Of a stretch of 64,000 nt of DNA, positions 55,532 to 64,000 are shown in pieces. Position 1 is the stretch's first letter, and each line of letters opens with the position of its first letter. A program made the translations under genes and the position numbers. The stretch is from Peiella sedimenti (lineage in GTDB: Bacteria; Pseudomonadota; Alphaproteobacteria; Caulobacterales; Caulobacteraceae). The notes under the pieces are model-generated. The model did not search any database. It was not told where the DNA came from and worked only from the letters and a program-made list of their open reading frames with translations. The stretch covers positions 62,001-126,000 of the forward strand of contig NZ_JAUKTR010000006.1 of the NCBI RefSeq assembly GCF_030504955.1, in the 5' to 3' direction.

Positions 55532-56608
55532 GACCATACCGCCGGGCAGAAGCTGCGCTCGGCCGGCCAGGGACAACTCGACCAGCGCAGCCAGGACAGC
55601 CGCGGAAGGGGCGCCGAGCGCGCGGACGATCTCATCGCGAGCGACAGCCGTCGGCGAAAGCAGGGCCGCGACCTGTTCGCGCAGGGCCTCGTCCGCCTCG
55701 AAGTCCGCGCCCTCGTCCTCGATGACCGAGGCGGCCGGCAGGGCGCGAAGCCCGCTCAGCACGTTCAGCACGTCGTCGGCGCCTTCACACAGGGTGGCGC
55801 CCTGGCGGATAAGGTCATTGACGCCGCGTGCGCGCGGATCGAGCGGAGAGCCGGGCACCGCCAGAACCTCGCGCCCTTGCTCGGCGGCCAGGCGGGCGGT
55901 GATCAGGGAGCCCGAGCGCAGCTCGGCCTCGACCACGACCACGGCCCGGGACAGCCCGGAGATGATGCGGTTGCGGCGGGGGAAGTCCCGGGCCTGGGCG
56001 CGTGCGCCCGGCGGGCTTTCCGAAAGAATGCAGCCCTGCTGGGCGATGCGGCCGTAAAGATCGCGGTGTTCGGGCGGATAGACGTCGTCGACGCCGCCCG
56101 CCAGCACGGCCACGGTCGCCCGGCCCGCGCCCAGCGCGCCCTCGTGGGCGGCGCCGTCGATGCCGCGCGCCATGCCCGAGACGACCATCAGACCCGCCTG
56201 GGCCAGGTCGGCGGAGAGCTGGCGGGCGAACCGCTGACCGGCGGCCGAGGCGACGCGCGCGCCGACCACGGCGACGGCCCGGCTCGACAGGTGCGTGGGA
56301 TCGCCCAGCGCCCAAAGGATCGGGGGCGGCGGATCGACGGCGGCCAGCATGGGTGGAAAGTCGGGATCGCCCAGCAGCAGCAGGTGAGCGTTCAACGCCT
56401 GACCCCGTGTGATCTCGTCCTGGATGCGCGCGGGATCGGGCAGGCGATAGGCGGCGGCCCCGGCCTTGCGCGCCAGATCGGGCAGGGCCTTCAGCGCTTC
56501 GACGCCCGAGCCGAAGCGGCGGATCAGCTGGCGGAAGGCGACTGGCCCGACGCGCTCGGCGCGCGCCAAGGTCAGGCGGGCCAGCCGCTCGGGATCAACC
56601 CCGCTCAC
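55517..56608 (-). CDS. dprA: DNA-processing protein DprA
   Basis: 363 residues from GTG 56608, which overlaps the plsY stop (GTGA). N-terminal SAM-like helices, then the Rossmann core ([94 protein letters not shown]) and a C-terminal winged-helix-like domain ([12 protein letters not shown]...EIVRALG). It loads RecA on incoming single-stranded DNA. Confidence 0.94.
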   Translation of the reverse strand: MSGVDPERLARLTLARAERVGPVAFRQLIRRFGSGVEALKALPDLARKAGAAAYRLPDPARIQDEITRGQALNAHLLLLGDPDFPPMLAAVDPPPPILWALGDPTHLSSRAVAVVGARVASAAGQRFARQLSADLAQAGLMVVSGMARGIDGAAHEGALGAGRATVAVLAGGVDDVYPPEHRDLYGRIAQQGCILSESPPGARAQARDFPRRNRIISGLSRAVVVVEAELRSGSLITARLAAEQGREVLAVPGSPLDPRARGVNDLIRQGATLCEGADDVLNVLSGLRALPAASVIEDEGADFEADEALREQVAALLSPTAVARDEIVRALGAPSAAVLAALVELSLAGRAQLLPGGMVSAIE

Positions 56609-57276
56609 CCCTTGTTCGCGCCGATGCGGGGCTCTTCGCCCTTGAGAAGCCGCCCGATGTTGGCGGCATGGCGGATGTAGATCAGCACGGCCATGAAGGC
56701 GGCCAGCATGGCCACAGGTCGCCAGTCGCTGACCAGCGGCGGCGCGGCCCAGGGCGTACCCATGGCCCAGGCGATGAGGGGCGCCGCCGCGGCCGCCGTC
56801 AGGGCCGACAGGGACGAGTAGCGCATCAGAACAGCCATCAGGATCCAGACTGCGCCGGCCGCGACGCCCACCGGCCAGGCCATAGCCAGGAGCACGCCGA
56901 AGAAGGTGGCCACCCCCTTGCCGCCCTTGAAGCCCAGCCAGACCGGGAACAGGTGACCGACAAAGGCGGCTGCGCCGGCCACGGCGGCCAGCTGGGTTCT
57001 GAATCCCAGGTCGCTGAAGATCAGCATGGTCGCCAGGACGGCGAAGGCGCCTTTGCCGCCGTCGAGGATCAGGGTGGCCAGGGCCAGGTCCTTTCGGCCC
57101 GTGCGCAGCACGTTTGTCGCGCCGATATTGCCCGAGCCGATTTTGCGCACGTCGCCCAGGCCCGCGGCCTTGGTGATCATCACGCCGAAGGGGATGGCGC
57201 CGATCAGATAGGAGACGGCGGCCACGATGCCGGTCCAAAGGGCCGGATTCTCATAGGCCATGGAGTCGAAGGTCAC
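56605..57276 (-). CDS. plsY: Glycerol-3-phosphate acyltransferase PlsY
   Basis: 223 residues from GTG 57276 (GAGGGGAA 6 nt upstream; the ATG at 57261 is internal). Five membrane helices and the PlsY motifs [39 protein letters not shown]. It acylates glycerol-3-phosphate with acyl-phosphate, the first step of phospholipid synthesis. dprA follows in the usual order. Confidence 0.95.
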   Translation of the reverse strand: MTFDSMAYENPALWTGIVAAVSYLIGAIPFGVMITKAAGLGDVRKIGSGNIGATNVLRTGRKDLALATLILDGGKGAFAVLATMLIFSDLGFRTQLAAVAGAAAFVGHLFPVWLGFKGGKGVATFFGVLLAMAWPVGVAAGAVWILMAVLMRYSSLSALTAAAAAPLIAWAMGTPWAAPPLVSDWRPVAMLAAFMAVLIYIRHAANIGRLLKGEEPRIGANKG

Positions 57277-57328
57277 GGCGTTCCCCTCACGCGATTCCCG
57301 AAAAGCGTGTGTAGCACGCGTCGGGCGG

Positions 57329-58618
57329 CTAGGCCTGATGGATGATGCGGCCGCCCACCATGGTTCGGCGCACGACGCCCTGCAGGGTGCGCCCATCGAA
57401 GGGCGAGTTCTTCGAGCGCGAGCGCAACTGGGCGGCGTCGAAGCGGCGCGGGGCGTTTGGATCGAACAGCACCAGGTCGGCGGGCGCGCCCTCGGCCAGG
57501 CGACCGGACGGCAGTCCCAGCAATTCCGCGGGGCCGCAGGTGACCGGGCGTAGCGCGTCGATCAGATCGACGCCCTCTTCATGATGGAGACCCACCAACG
57601 CTGAGAGCAGTGTCTCGAGGCCCACGACACCGGGCAAGGCCTCGCTGAAGGGCAGGCGCTTGTCCTCGGCCGGGGCGGGCGTGTGGGCGGACGTCACCAC
57701 GTCGATGCGGCCGTCGCGCAGGGCCTCGATCAGGGCGCGGCGGTCATCCTCGGCGCGCAGGGGCGGATTGAGACGGAAAAAGGTGCGGTAGTCGCCGATA
57801 TCCAGCTCGTTGAAGCACAGGTGAGCGATGCCGACGCTGACGGACGCCTCGACCCCGCGCGCCAGGGCGCGCTCCACGGCTTCCAGGGCGGCGCCGGTGG
57901 TGATCTGGTCGGCCAGCAGCCGCCCGCCGGTCAGCTCGGCCAGCACCAGGTCGCGCTCCAGCCCGATGCGCTCGGCGGCGGCGGGGGCGCCGGGCAGGCC
58001 CATGCGTGCGGCCAGTTCCCCCTCGGTGGCGCAGGCGCCGCGCGTCAGCCAGGGATCAGCCGGTCGGTGGGCGACCAGGGCGTTGAACCCTCCGGCATAG
58101 GCCAGCACGCGCCTGAGCACCTGGGAATCGGTGATGACCTGGTCGGCGTCGGTGAAATAGGCGGCGCCCGCCTCGGCCATGAGGCCGATCTCGGCCATGC
58201 GCTCGCCCCTGAGCCCCTGGGTGGCCGCACCCGCCGTCAGCACGTTGACGAGGTTCAGGTCGCGCGCGCGTCGGGCCAGGAAGTCGACCATGGCCGGCTG
58301 GTCCACGGGCGGGTCGGTATCGGGTTGAAGGACGATGGTGGTCACGCCCCCGGCGGCGGCGGCCTGGGCCGCGCTTTCCAGGGTCTCGCGGTGTTCGGCC
58401 CCGGGCTCGCCGGTCTTGACGCGCAGGTCGATCAGGCCGGGGGCCAGCACGGCCCCGCTGCAGTCGATGCGCTCGGCTTCGTCAGGGAGGGAAGCAGCCT
58501 CGCCCGCGCCGAGATCGGCGATGCGACCATCCTTGACCAGCAGCCAACCGGGACCGTCGCGGCCCTCGGCCGGATCGATCAGACGGGCGCCGGTGAGGGC
58601 GAGGGGGCGGGGGCTCAT
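57329..58618 (-). CDS. Dihydroorotase-like protein, catalytically inactive type (PyrC')
   Basis: 429 residues with the dihydroorotase barrel. The D-x-H-x-H zinc motif is replaced by Asp64-Leu-Arg66-Val-Lys68 ([11 protein letters not shown]), and the DHAPH motif reads SAHTPAP, so the metal site is lost. Such proteins form the non-catalytic partner of aspartate carbamoyltransferase (pyrB-pyrC' of Pseudomonas). It overlaps the pyrB stop by 4 nt, which fits that role. A true dihydroorotase must be elsewhere. Confidence 0.87.
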   Translation of the reverse strand: MSPRPLALTGARLIDPAEGRDGPGWLLVKDGRIADLGAGEAASLPDEAERIDCSGAVLAPGLIDLRVKTGEPGAEHRETLESAAQAAAAGGVTTIVLQPDTDPPVDQPAMVDFLARRARDLNLVNVLTAGAATQGLRGERMAEIGLMAEAGAAYFTDADQVITDSQVLRRVLAYAGGFNALVAHRPADPWLTRGACATEGELAARMGLPGAPAAAERIGLERDLVLAELTGGRLLADQITTGAALEAVERALARGVEASVSVGIAHLCFNELDIGDYRTFFRLNPPLRAEDDRRALIEALRDGRIDVVTSAHTPAPAEDKRLPFSEALPGVVGLETLLSALVGLHHEEGVDLIDALRPVTCGPAELLGLPSGRLAEGAPADLVLFDPNAPRRFDAAQLRSRSKNSPFDGRTLQGVVRRTMVGGRIIHQA

Positions 58619-59607
58619 CGGCGAGCCCCTTCGTTGTCGACCCGCGCGGCCAGCGAGGCCAGGACGGCCATGCGCGCGGCCACGCCCATCTCGACCTGGT
58701 CCTGGATCAGGCTGACGGCGGGGTCGTCGGCGATGTCCGAGTCGATCTCGACCCCCCGGTTCATGGGTCCGGGATGCATGACCCTGGCGCCCGGGGCGGC
58801 CTTGGCGAGGCGCGCGGCGTCCAGGCCCCAGAAACGGAAATACTCGCGGCTGGACGGGACGAAGGCGCCGGACATCCGCTCAAGCTGCAGGCGCAACATC
58901 ATGACCACGTCCGCTCCGGCCAGCCCCTCGTCCATGTCATGGTGGACCGAGGCGCCCCAGCGGTCCGCGTCGGCCGGCATAAGTGTCGGCGGTCCCACCA
59001 GCCGAACGCGGGCGCCGAGGGTGTTCAGCAGGGCGACGTTCGAGCGCGCTACGCGGCTGTGCAGCACGTCGCCGCAGATGGCGACGGTCAGGCCGCTGAC
59101 GTCGCCGAAGGTCCGCTTCAGGGTCAGGGCGTCGAGGAGGGCCTGGGTCGGATGCTCATGCCCGCCGTCCCCGGCGTTGACCACGGCGCACGCCACCTTA
59201 CGGGCCAGCAGATCGGCCGCGCCCGAGGACGAGTGGCGGATGACCAGCAGGTCCGGCTGCATAGCGTTCAGCGTCACCGCCGTGTCGATCAGGGTCTCGC
59301 CCTTGGCGACCGAAGAGGTGCGCGGGTTCATGTTCATGGTGTCCGCGCCCAGCCGCTTGGCGGCCAGCTCGAACGAGGCCTGGGTGCGGGTCGAGTTCTC
59401 GAAGAAGAGGTTGATGAGGGTCCGGCCCTTGAGCAGGTCCGTCTTCTTGGCGGCCTGGCGGCTGAGGCCCACCATGGCGTCCGCAAGGTCGAGCAGGGCC
59501 AGCGCGTCCGGCGTGTTCAGCTGGCCGGCCGACAGGAAATGCGAGTGCGGAAATGGGAACAGCCGCGCGCGGATCAGATCTGTGACGGCGTCGGAGCTGG
59601 TCATCAA
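58615..59607 (-). CDS. pyrB: Aspartate carbamoyltransferase catalytic subunit
   Basis: 330 residues. [20 protein letters not shown] carries the carbamoyl-phosphate site, [11 protein letters not shown] and [12 protein letters not shown] complete the family. It makes carbamoyl-aspartate in pyrimidine synthesis. The start may be the ATG at 59607 or the adjacent one at 59604. It is followed by pyrC', with which it should form a dodecamer. Confidence 0.95.
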   Translation of the reverse strand: MMTSSDAVTDLIRARLFPFPHSHFLSAGQLNTPDALALLDLADAMVGLSRQAAKKTDLLKGRTLINLFFENSTRTQASFELAAKRLGADTMNMNPRTSSVAKGETLIDTAVTLNAMQPDLLVIRHSSSGAADLLARKVACAVVNAGDGGHEHPTQALLDALTLKRTFGDVSGLTVAICGDVLHSRVARSNVALLNTLGARVRLVGPPTLMPADADRWGASVHHDMDEGLAGADVVMMLRLQLERMSGAFVPSSREYFRFWGLDAARLAKAAPGARVMHPGPMNRGVEIDSDIADDPAVSLIQDQVEMGVAARMAVLASLAARVDNEGARR

Positions 59608-59676
59608 AGCCCCGCTATAGGCCGATGCGCGCCGGGTCTCAAGGCGATGGTCCTCAAGGTTACGGCCCTAGGGCGC

Positions 59677-60600
59677 TCAGCCGTAGCCGAAGAGGATCAG
59701 CATCAACGGCATGACCGCCGCGGCCGCCAGCGTGGTCGCCGCCGTGATGCCCGCCATCAGGGGCGCATCGCCGCCCATCTGGCGAGCAAGGACATAGGAG
59801 GCGGCGGCGCCCGGCGCGCAGCCGCAAAGCAGGGCTACGCCCTGAGCCACGCGGTCGCCTCCATAGAGGCCCGCCAGCAGGAACATAAGCACCGGTAGGG
59901 CCAGCATCTTCACCGCCGTGACGCTAGCCAGCGTCACCGGCCTGAGCGCAAGACCCCGGAAGCTGAGGCCCGAGCCGGCGACGATCAGACCCAGCGGCAC
60001 CCCGGCGGCGCCGAGCATCTGCAGAGCCTCGAACACGCCCGGGATCCTGGGAACATTGAGCAGGTTCAGGGCCAGACCCACCACGCAGGACATGAACACC
60101 GGGTTGGTGGCGAGGGAACGCGCCAGGGCGCGGGGGGCGACCCCGGCCTGGCCTTCGCCCCAGCGCGACAGCACCAGCACGCAGAGGATGTTGATGAAAG
60201 GGATCAAGGAGCCGACGACCACAGCGCCCAGGGCCGCACCGTCGCGTCCGAAGACCGATAAGGCCACGGGCAGGAAGACGAAGGCGTTCCAGCGGATCAC
60301 GCCCTGAAACACACTGGTGAAGCTGGCGTCCGGCAGGCGGATCAGGGGCTTCAGCAGGACTGCAGCCAGGGCGACGATCCCAACCGCGCTGACTGAAGCC
60401 AGACCGACGGGACCCGCCGCCAAACCCGAGAAGTCGGCGTTCCAGATGGTCGGGATCAAGAAGCCGGGATAAAGGACGAAATAGACGAGCCTTTCGATGG
60501 GTCGCCAGGCTTCGTCCATCAGGAAGCGGCGCGCCTTGAGAGCCCAGCCCAGGGCGATCAGGCCGAAAACCGGCGCCACGCCCAACAGAATGGCGGTCAC
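59677..60600 (-). CDS. AEC family transporter
   Basis: 307 residues, about eight to ten membrane helices. The auxin-efflux-carrier fold is visible in APVFGLIALGWALKARRF, the conserved Pro/Asn kinks and the C-terminal GCAPGAAASYVLARQMGGDAPLMAGITAATTLAA. It exports or imports organic anions; substrate unknown. GTG start overlaps the ruvX stop (GTGA). Confidence 0.87.
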   Translation of the reverse strand: MTAILLGVAPVFGLIALGWALKARRFLMDEAWRPIERLVYFVLYPGFLIPTIWNADFSGLAAGPVGLASVSAVGIVALAAVLLKPLIRLPDASFTSVFQGVIRWNAFVFLPVALSVFGRDGAALGAVVVGSLIPFINILCVLVLSRWGEGQAGVAPRALARSLATNPVFMSCVVGLALNLLNVPRIPGVFEALQMLGAAGVPLGLIVAGSGLSFRGLALRPVTLASVTAVKMLALPVLMFLLAGLYGGDRVAQGVALLCGCAPGAAASYVLARQMGGDAPLMAGITAATTLAAAAVMPLMLILFGYG

Positions 60601-61073
60601 GCGCTGAACCCCGCCTTCAGCCGGTCCAGCGCGCCCTGAAGAATGAAGGCGGCGGCGGTGCGATCGATCACATTGGCGCGGCGCTTGCGATTCAGATCGA
60701 GGTCTTCGATCAGGAACCGCTCCACGGCGCTGGTGGACAGGCGCTCGTCCCAGAAGGCCACCGGCACGTCGCGCAGGCGCTGCAGGTTTCGGCCGAAGGC
60801 GCGGCAGGATTGAGCGCGAGGACCTTCGGAACCGTCCATGTTCAGGGGAAGGCCGATGACCACGCCTGTGGCGCCTCGCTCATCCATCAGGCGGAACAGG
60901 GCCTTGGCGTCGTCGGTGAACTTGGTCTTGCGGATCAGCTGGGCGGGACTGGCGATGGTGCGGGTCAGGTCGCTGACCGCCACCCCGATGGTCTTTTCGC
61001 CCAGGTCCAGGCCCACGAACGGCGTATTCGGCGGGCAGGCGGCGGGCAGATCGGCGAGTTCGACAACGGCCAT
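60597..61073 (-). CDS. ruvX: Putative Holliday junction resolvase RuvX/YqgF
   Basis: 158 residues. FVGLDLGEKTIGVAVSD (first acidic residue), VIGLPLNMDGSEGPRA, FWDERLSTSAVERFL and IDRTAAAFILQGAL match YqgF. Involved in 16S rRNA 5' processing and junction resolution. ATG at 61073 is chosen because the longer reading has no homology. Confidence 0.92.
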   Translation of the reverse strand: MAVVELADLPAACPPNTPFVGLDLGEKTIGVAVSDLTRTIASPAQLIRKTKFTDDAKALFRLMDERGATGVVIGLPLNMDGSEGPRAQSCRAFGRNLQRLRDVPVAFWDERLSTSAVERFLIEDLDLNRKRRANVIDRTAAAFILQGALDRLKAGFSA

Positions 61074-61146
61074 GGCGCGGCGGTAGGGCTGGTCACCACC
61101 GCTGTCAAAGGCGATTATCGCTCCGGACGCTGCGGGAGGCCTCAAC

Positions 61147-61638
61147 ATGCGTTGCGCGACATTGCTTGCGGCAGGGCTGTTGCTTGCAGGCTGCGAGCCC
61201 GCGCAGCAGAGCGCGGCGCGGCCAAGTCTGGCGCCGTCGCAGCCCTTCCAGGCCGCCGGGCCGACCGATAGCGTCGATCCCGAGATCGAACCTACCCTGC
61301 AATGGGCCGCCTCGGTCGTGCAGCTGCACGAGCTGGAGGGGCAGGGGGCCAAGGTGTTCGGAACGGCGGGCGGAGATCCGGCGGTCAACGGCCTCTACAC
61401 CTACATCGCCTTCTACGAGAGCCCGGCCGAGGGCTGGCGGGTGTTTCGCCTGGGCGACTTCGAGTCCTGGACGGTGGCGGGTGAGGGCCCGGGCCGTGTC
61501 GAGCTGGAGGCTCGCCAGAGCAGCGTCGATCAAACCAGCGGCGAGATCACGACGCGTCCTGTCCGCCTGATCGTCGCCTGGACGAAGGGGCCGGAAGACC
61601 GTCCGCCGGCGCGGGTCGAGGTGACGCCCGCGCGCTGA
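61147..61638 (+). CDS. Hypothetical lipoprotein
   Basis: 163 residues. Signal peptide with lipobox LLAGC (Cys17), then a beta-rich domain (LYTYIAFYESPAEGWRVFRLGDFESW). No family recognised. It lies alone between ruvX (divergent) and gatC. Confidence 0.7.
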   Translation: MRCATLLAAGLLLAGCEPAQQSAARPSLAPSQPFQAAGPTDSVDPEIEPTLQWAASVVQLHELEGQGAKVFGTAGGDPAVNGLYTYIAFYESPAEGWRVFRLGDFESWTVAGEGPGRVELEARQSSVDQTSGEITTRPVRLIVAWTKGPEDRPPARVEVTPAR

Positions 61639-61710
61639 TGGGGCGGCGGCTTGTGAAAGCGCCTCAGCCCCTTTAATCCCCCGGCTTCGTCCGTTCGTCT
61701 GGAGGGCCTG

Positions 61711-61998
61711 ATGGCCGTCGATTCCGCCACCGTGAAGAAGGCCGCGCATCTGGCGCGCATCGCCCTGCCCGAGGAGCGCCTGGAGCCCATGGCCCAGGAG
61801 CTGAACGGCATCCTGGCCTGGATCGAGCAGCTGAACGAGGTGGATGTGGAGGGTGTGGAGCCCATGACCTCCAACGTGGAGCAGCCGCTGCGCCTGCGCG
61901 ATGACGTGGTGACCGACGGCGCCAAGGTCGAGGCGGTGCTGTCGAACGCCCCCAAGGCGGCCGACGGCTTCTTCGTCGTGCCCAAGGTGGTCGAGTAA
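61711..61998 (+). CDS. gatC: Asp-tRNA(Asn)/Glu-tRNA(Gln) amidotransferase subunit C
   Basis: 95 residues. The helical pair [45 protein letters not shown] and the FFVVPKVVE end match GatC, which fixes GatA to GatB. gatA follows 3 nt later; gatB is not in the window. Confidence 0.95.
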   Translation: MAVDSATVKKAAHLARIALPEERLEPMAQELNGILAWIEQLNEVDVEGVEPMTSNVEQPLRLRDDVVTDGAKVEAVLSNAPKAADGFFVVPKVVE

Positions 61999-62001
61999 GC
62001 C

Positions 62002-63480
62002 ATGAGCGACCTGACCTCCCTGACGTTGAAGGCCGCGCTGGACGGCCTGAAGTCCAAGGCGTTTTCTTCGGCCGAGCTGACCCAGGCGTTCCTGGCCAAC
62101 ATCGAAGCCGCCAATCCGCGCCTGAACGCCTATGTCGAGGTGACTGCCGACAGGGCGCTGGAGATGGCGCGCGCCTCCGACGCCCGCATCGCCTCGGGCG
62201 AGGCCGGAGCGCTGGAAGGCGCGCCGCTGGGGATCAAGGACCTGTTCTGCACGGACGGCGTCCAGACCACGGCCGGATCCAACATGCTGCGCGGCTTCGT
62301 GCCGCCCTATGAGAGCACCGTCACCGCCAATCTGTGGCGCGACGGGGCGGTCATGCTGGGCAAGCTGAACATGGACGAGTTCGCCATGGGTTCGTCCAAC
62401 GAAACCAGCGCCTTCGGGCCGGTGGTGAACCCGTGGAAGTCCAAGGCCTCGAACGCGGATCTGACGCCCGGCGGCAGCTCGGGCGGTTCGGCCAGCGCGG
62501 TGGCGGCCGACCTGTGCCTGGCGGCCACGGCCTCTGATACGGGCGGCTCGATCCGCCAGCCCGCCGCCTTCACCGGCACGGTGGGGGTCAAGCCGACCTA
62601 CGGCCGCGCCAGCCGCTACGGCATGGTGGCCTTCGCCAGCTCGCTGGATCAGGCCGGGCCCATCGCCAAGACCGTCGAGGATGCGGCCCTTCTGCTGCGC
62701 TCCATGTGCTCGTTCGACGAGAAGGACTCCACTAGCCTGGAGGTGGAGACGCCCGACTGGACGGCGGCCGTGGGCAAGTCGGTCAAGGGTCTGCGCGTCG
62801 GGGTGCCGGCCGAATACGTCATGGACGGCATGCCGGCCGAGATACTGAACCTGTGGGAGCAGGGACAGGCCTGGCTGAAGGATGCGGGCGCCGAGATCGT
62901 GCCCATCAGCCTGCCGCACACCAAATACGCCCTGCCGGCCTACTATATCGTCGCGCCGGCCGAGGCCTCTTCGAACCTGGCCCGCTACGACGGCATGCGC
63001 TTCGGTCATCGCGCCGAGGGGGCGAAGTCGCTGGGCGACCTTTACGAGAAGACCCGCGCCGAGGGTTTCGGCAAGGAAGTGCAGCGGCGCCTGACCATCG
63101 GGGCCTATGTGCTGTCGGCGGGTTTCTACGACGCCTTCTATGTGCGGGCGCTGAAGGTGCGCCGCCGCATCGCCCAGGACTTCGACGAGGCCTGGAAGGC
63201 CTGCGACGTGGTGCTGACGCCCTCGACGCCGTCGGCGGCTTTCGCCATCGGCGACAAGCAGATCGACCCCATCACCATGTATCTGAACGACGTCTTCACG
63301 GTAACGGCCAATCTGGCGGGTCTGCCCGGCGTTTCAGTGCCGGCGGGTCTGGACGCCGGGGGCCTGCCGCTGGGCCTGCAGGTGATCGGCCGCGCGCTGG
63401 ACGAAGCGACCATGTTCAGCGCCGCCGCGGCCCTGGAGCAGGCGGCGGGCTTCACGGCGCGGCCGGAAAAGTGGTGGTGA
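62002..63480 (+). CDS. gatA: Asp-tRNA(Asn)/Glu-tRNA(Gln) amidotransferase subunit A
   Basis: 492 residues, amidase signature family. Catalytic Lys in GIKDLFC (near residue 77) and the Ser-cisSer pair in [17 protein letters not shown] and [11 protein letters not shown]. It releases ammonia from glutamine for transamidation of misacylated tRNA. Confidence 0.96.
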   Translation: MSDLTSLTLKAALDGLKSKAFSSAELTQAFLANIEAANPRLNAYVEVTADRALEMARASDARIASGEAGALEGAPLGIKDLFCTDGVQTTAGSNMLRGFVPPYESTVTANLWRDGAVMLGKLNMDEFAMGSSNETSAFGPVVNPWKSKASNADLTPGGSSGGSASAVAADLCLAATASDTGGSIRQPAAFTGTVGVKPTYGRASRYGMVAFASSLDQAGPIAKTVEDAALLLRSMCSFDEKDSTSLEVETPDWTAAVGKSVKGLRVGVPAEYVMDGMPAEILNLWEQGQAWLKDAGAEIVPISLPHTKYALPAYYIVAPAEASSNLARYDGMRFGHRAEGAKSLGDLYEKTRAEGFGKEVQRRLTIGAYVLSAGFYDAFYVRALKVRRRIAQDFDEAWKACDVVLTPSTPSAAFAIGDKQIDPITMYLNDVFTVTANLAGLPGVSVPAGLDAGGLPLGLQVIGRALDEATMFSAAAALEQAAGFTARPEKWW

Positions 63481-63542
63481 GAGGCTCAGAGCCGCACTAG
63501 AACGCCGTTGCGGCCGTGCGTAGGGCCGCTGCTGGGACGTCC

Positions 63543-64000
63543 ATGGATCGTATCGTCATCGAGGGCGGGGCCGCCCTGAAGGGAACCCTGCCGGTCAGCG
63601 GGGCCAAGAACTCGGCCATCAAGCTGATGGTCGCCTGCCTGCTGACCGAGCAGCCGCTGACGCTGCGCAACATGCCGGACCTGGCGGACACGCGCTTTCT
63701 GACGGTGCTGCTGCAGCGGCTGGGCGTGAAGGTCACGCGCGAGGCCGACGTGATGATCCTGGACGGGCACGACGTGTCCAGCGCCTTCGCCCCCTACGCC
63801 TTGGTGCGCAAGATGCGCGCCTCATTCAACGTGCTGGGGCCGCTGCTGGCGCGCATGGGCCACGCCAAGGTGTCGCTGCCGGGCGGATGCGCCATCGGCG
63901 CCCGACCGGTGGACCTGCACCTCCAGGCGCTGGAGGCGCTGGGGGCCAACCTGGAGATGCACGAGGGCTATGTCTACGCCACAGCCCCGCGCGGCCTGAA
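63543..64000 (+). CDS. murA: UDP-N-acetylglucosamine 1-carboxyvinyltransferase, N-terminal part
   Basis: 152 codons are visible before the window ends. [27 protein letters not shown] shows Lys22-Asn23, and the phosphoenolpyruvate Cys116 lies in [13 protein letters not shown]. It catalyses the first committed step of peptidoglycan synthesis. The ATG at 63543 fits the family N-terminus. Confidence 0.95.
   Translation, partial: MDRIVIEGGAALKGTLPVSGAKNSAIKLMVACLLTEQPLTLRNMPDLADTRFLTVLLQRLGVKVTREADVMILDGHDVSSAFAPYALVRKMRASFNVLGPLLARMGHAKVSLPGGCAIGARPVDLHLQALEALGANLEMHEGYVYATAPRGL

Noticed and set aside
57683-59620. 645-codon plus-strand frame over the pyrC'/pyrB genes
   Set aside because: Antisense to two recognised genes, no RBS and no recognisable domain.

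Overview
The window is high-GC alphaproteobacterial chromosome and looks like a stalked or prosthecate member of Caulobacterales, most likely Brevundimonas or a close relative. This rests on a complete holdfast polysaccharide (hfs) locus in the Caulobacter gene order, several starts that look leaderless, an EcfG/SigU-type ECF sigma factor with GGAAC-N16-CGTT promoters, an alphaproteobacterial GTTC-N7-GTTC SOS box, and protein families typical of the order (DUF1489, DUF3008, DUF2200, RcnB-like). No phage, insertion sequence, CRISPR array or rRNA operon was seen; this is core chromosome with lineage-specific small genes.

Layout. 1-4.1 kb: a truncated serine hydrolase, a triple-META lipoprotein and a Fur-boxed TonB-dependent siderophore receptor. 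4.3-16.9 kb: the leucine/isovalerate (liu) genes liuA, liuB, liuC and liuD, all on the plus strand but separated by unrelated genes (MBL hydrolase, DUF3008, ExoD, patatin, DUF2200, lipoprotein, DUF3667); liuE is not present. 16.9-20.8 kb: ABM monooxygenase, DUF1489, a secreted TPR/adhesin-E-like protein, an aldehyde dehydrogenase and an SCP2 protein. 20.8-24.0 kb: a stress island with an EcfG/SigU-like sigma factor, a fused EgtB-EgtD ergothioneine enzyme and a KGG stress protein, each preceded by an EcfG-type promoter. 24.3-27.5 kb: lon, HU, tRNA-Val and palindromic intergenic DNA. 27.5-30.6 kb: two repeat-rich RcnB-like genes with matching operator-like repeats, a GST and a Sel1-like protein. 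30.6-40.6 kb: the holdfast cluster hfsD / hfsABC / GT-hfsH-hfsG-hfsF-hfsE. 40.7-64 kb: housekeeping genes (tRNA-Ser, rlmE, guaB, an rsmB-like gene, guaA, SOS-boxed radical SAM, rnhB, tag, MBL, dciA-like, mutY, topA, dprA, plsY, pyrB with a pseudo-dihydroorotase, AEC transporter, ruvX, gatCA and the start of murA).

How the genes work together. The hfs genes encode a Wzx/Wzy-type pathway: HfsE primes the lipid carrier, HfsG and a second GT2 extend the chain, HfsH deacetylates, HfsF flips, HfsC polymerises, and HfsA/HfsB/HfsD control length and export. The liu genes convert isovaleryl-CoA through methylcrotonyl-CoA and methylglutaconyl-CoA to HMG-CoA. The 20.8-24 kb genes look like a general-stress-response branch in which a secondary ECF factor and the antioxidant ergothioneine pathway are driven from back-to-back promoters.

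Most noteworthy observations: divergent EcfG promoters over the sigma factor and egtB-egtD; the egtB-egtD fusion; an SOS box on a SplB-like radical SAM gene; a 19-codon ORF whose leader matches 17 nt of the 16S rRNA 3' tail; shared 11-bp direct repeats upstream of both RcnB-like genes; and a five-gene group with a -10-like hexamer exactly 8 nt from ATG.
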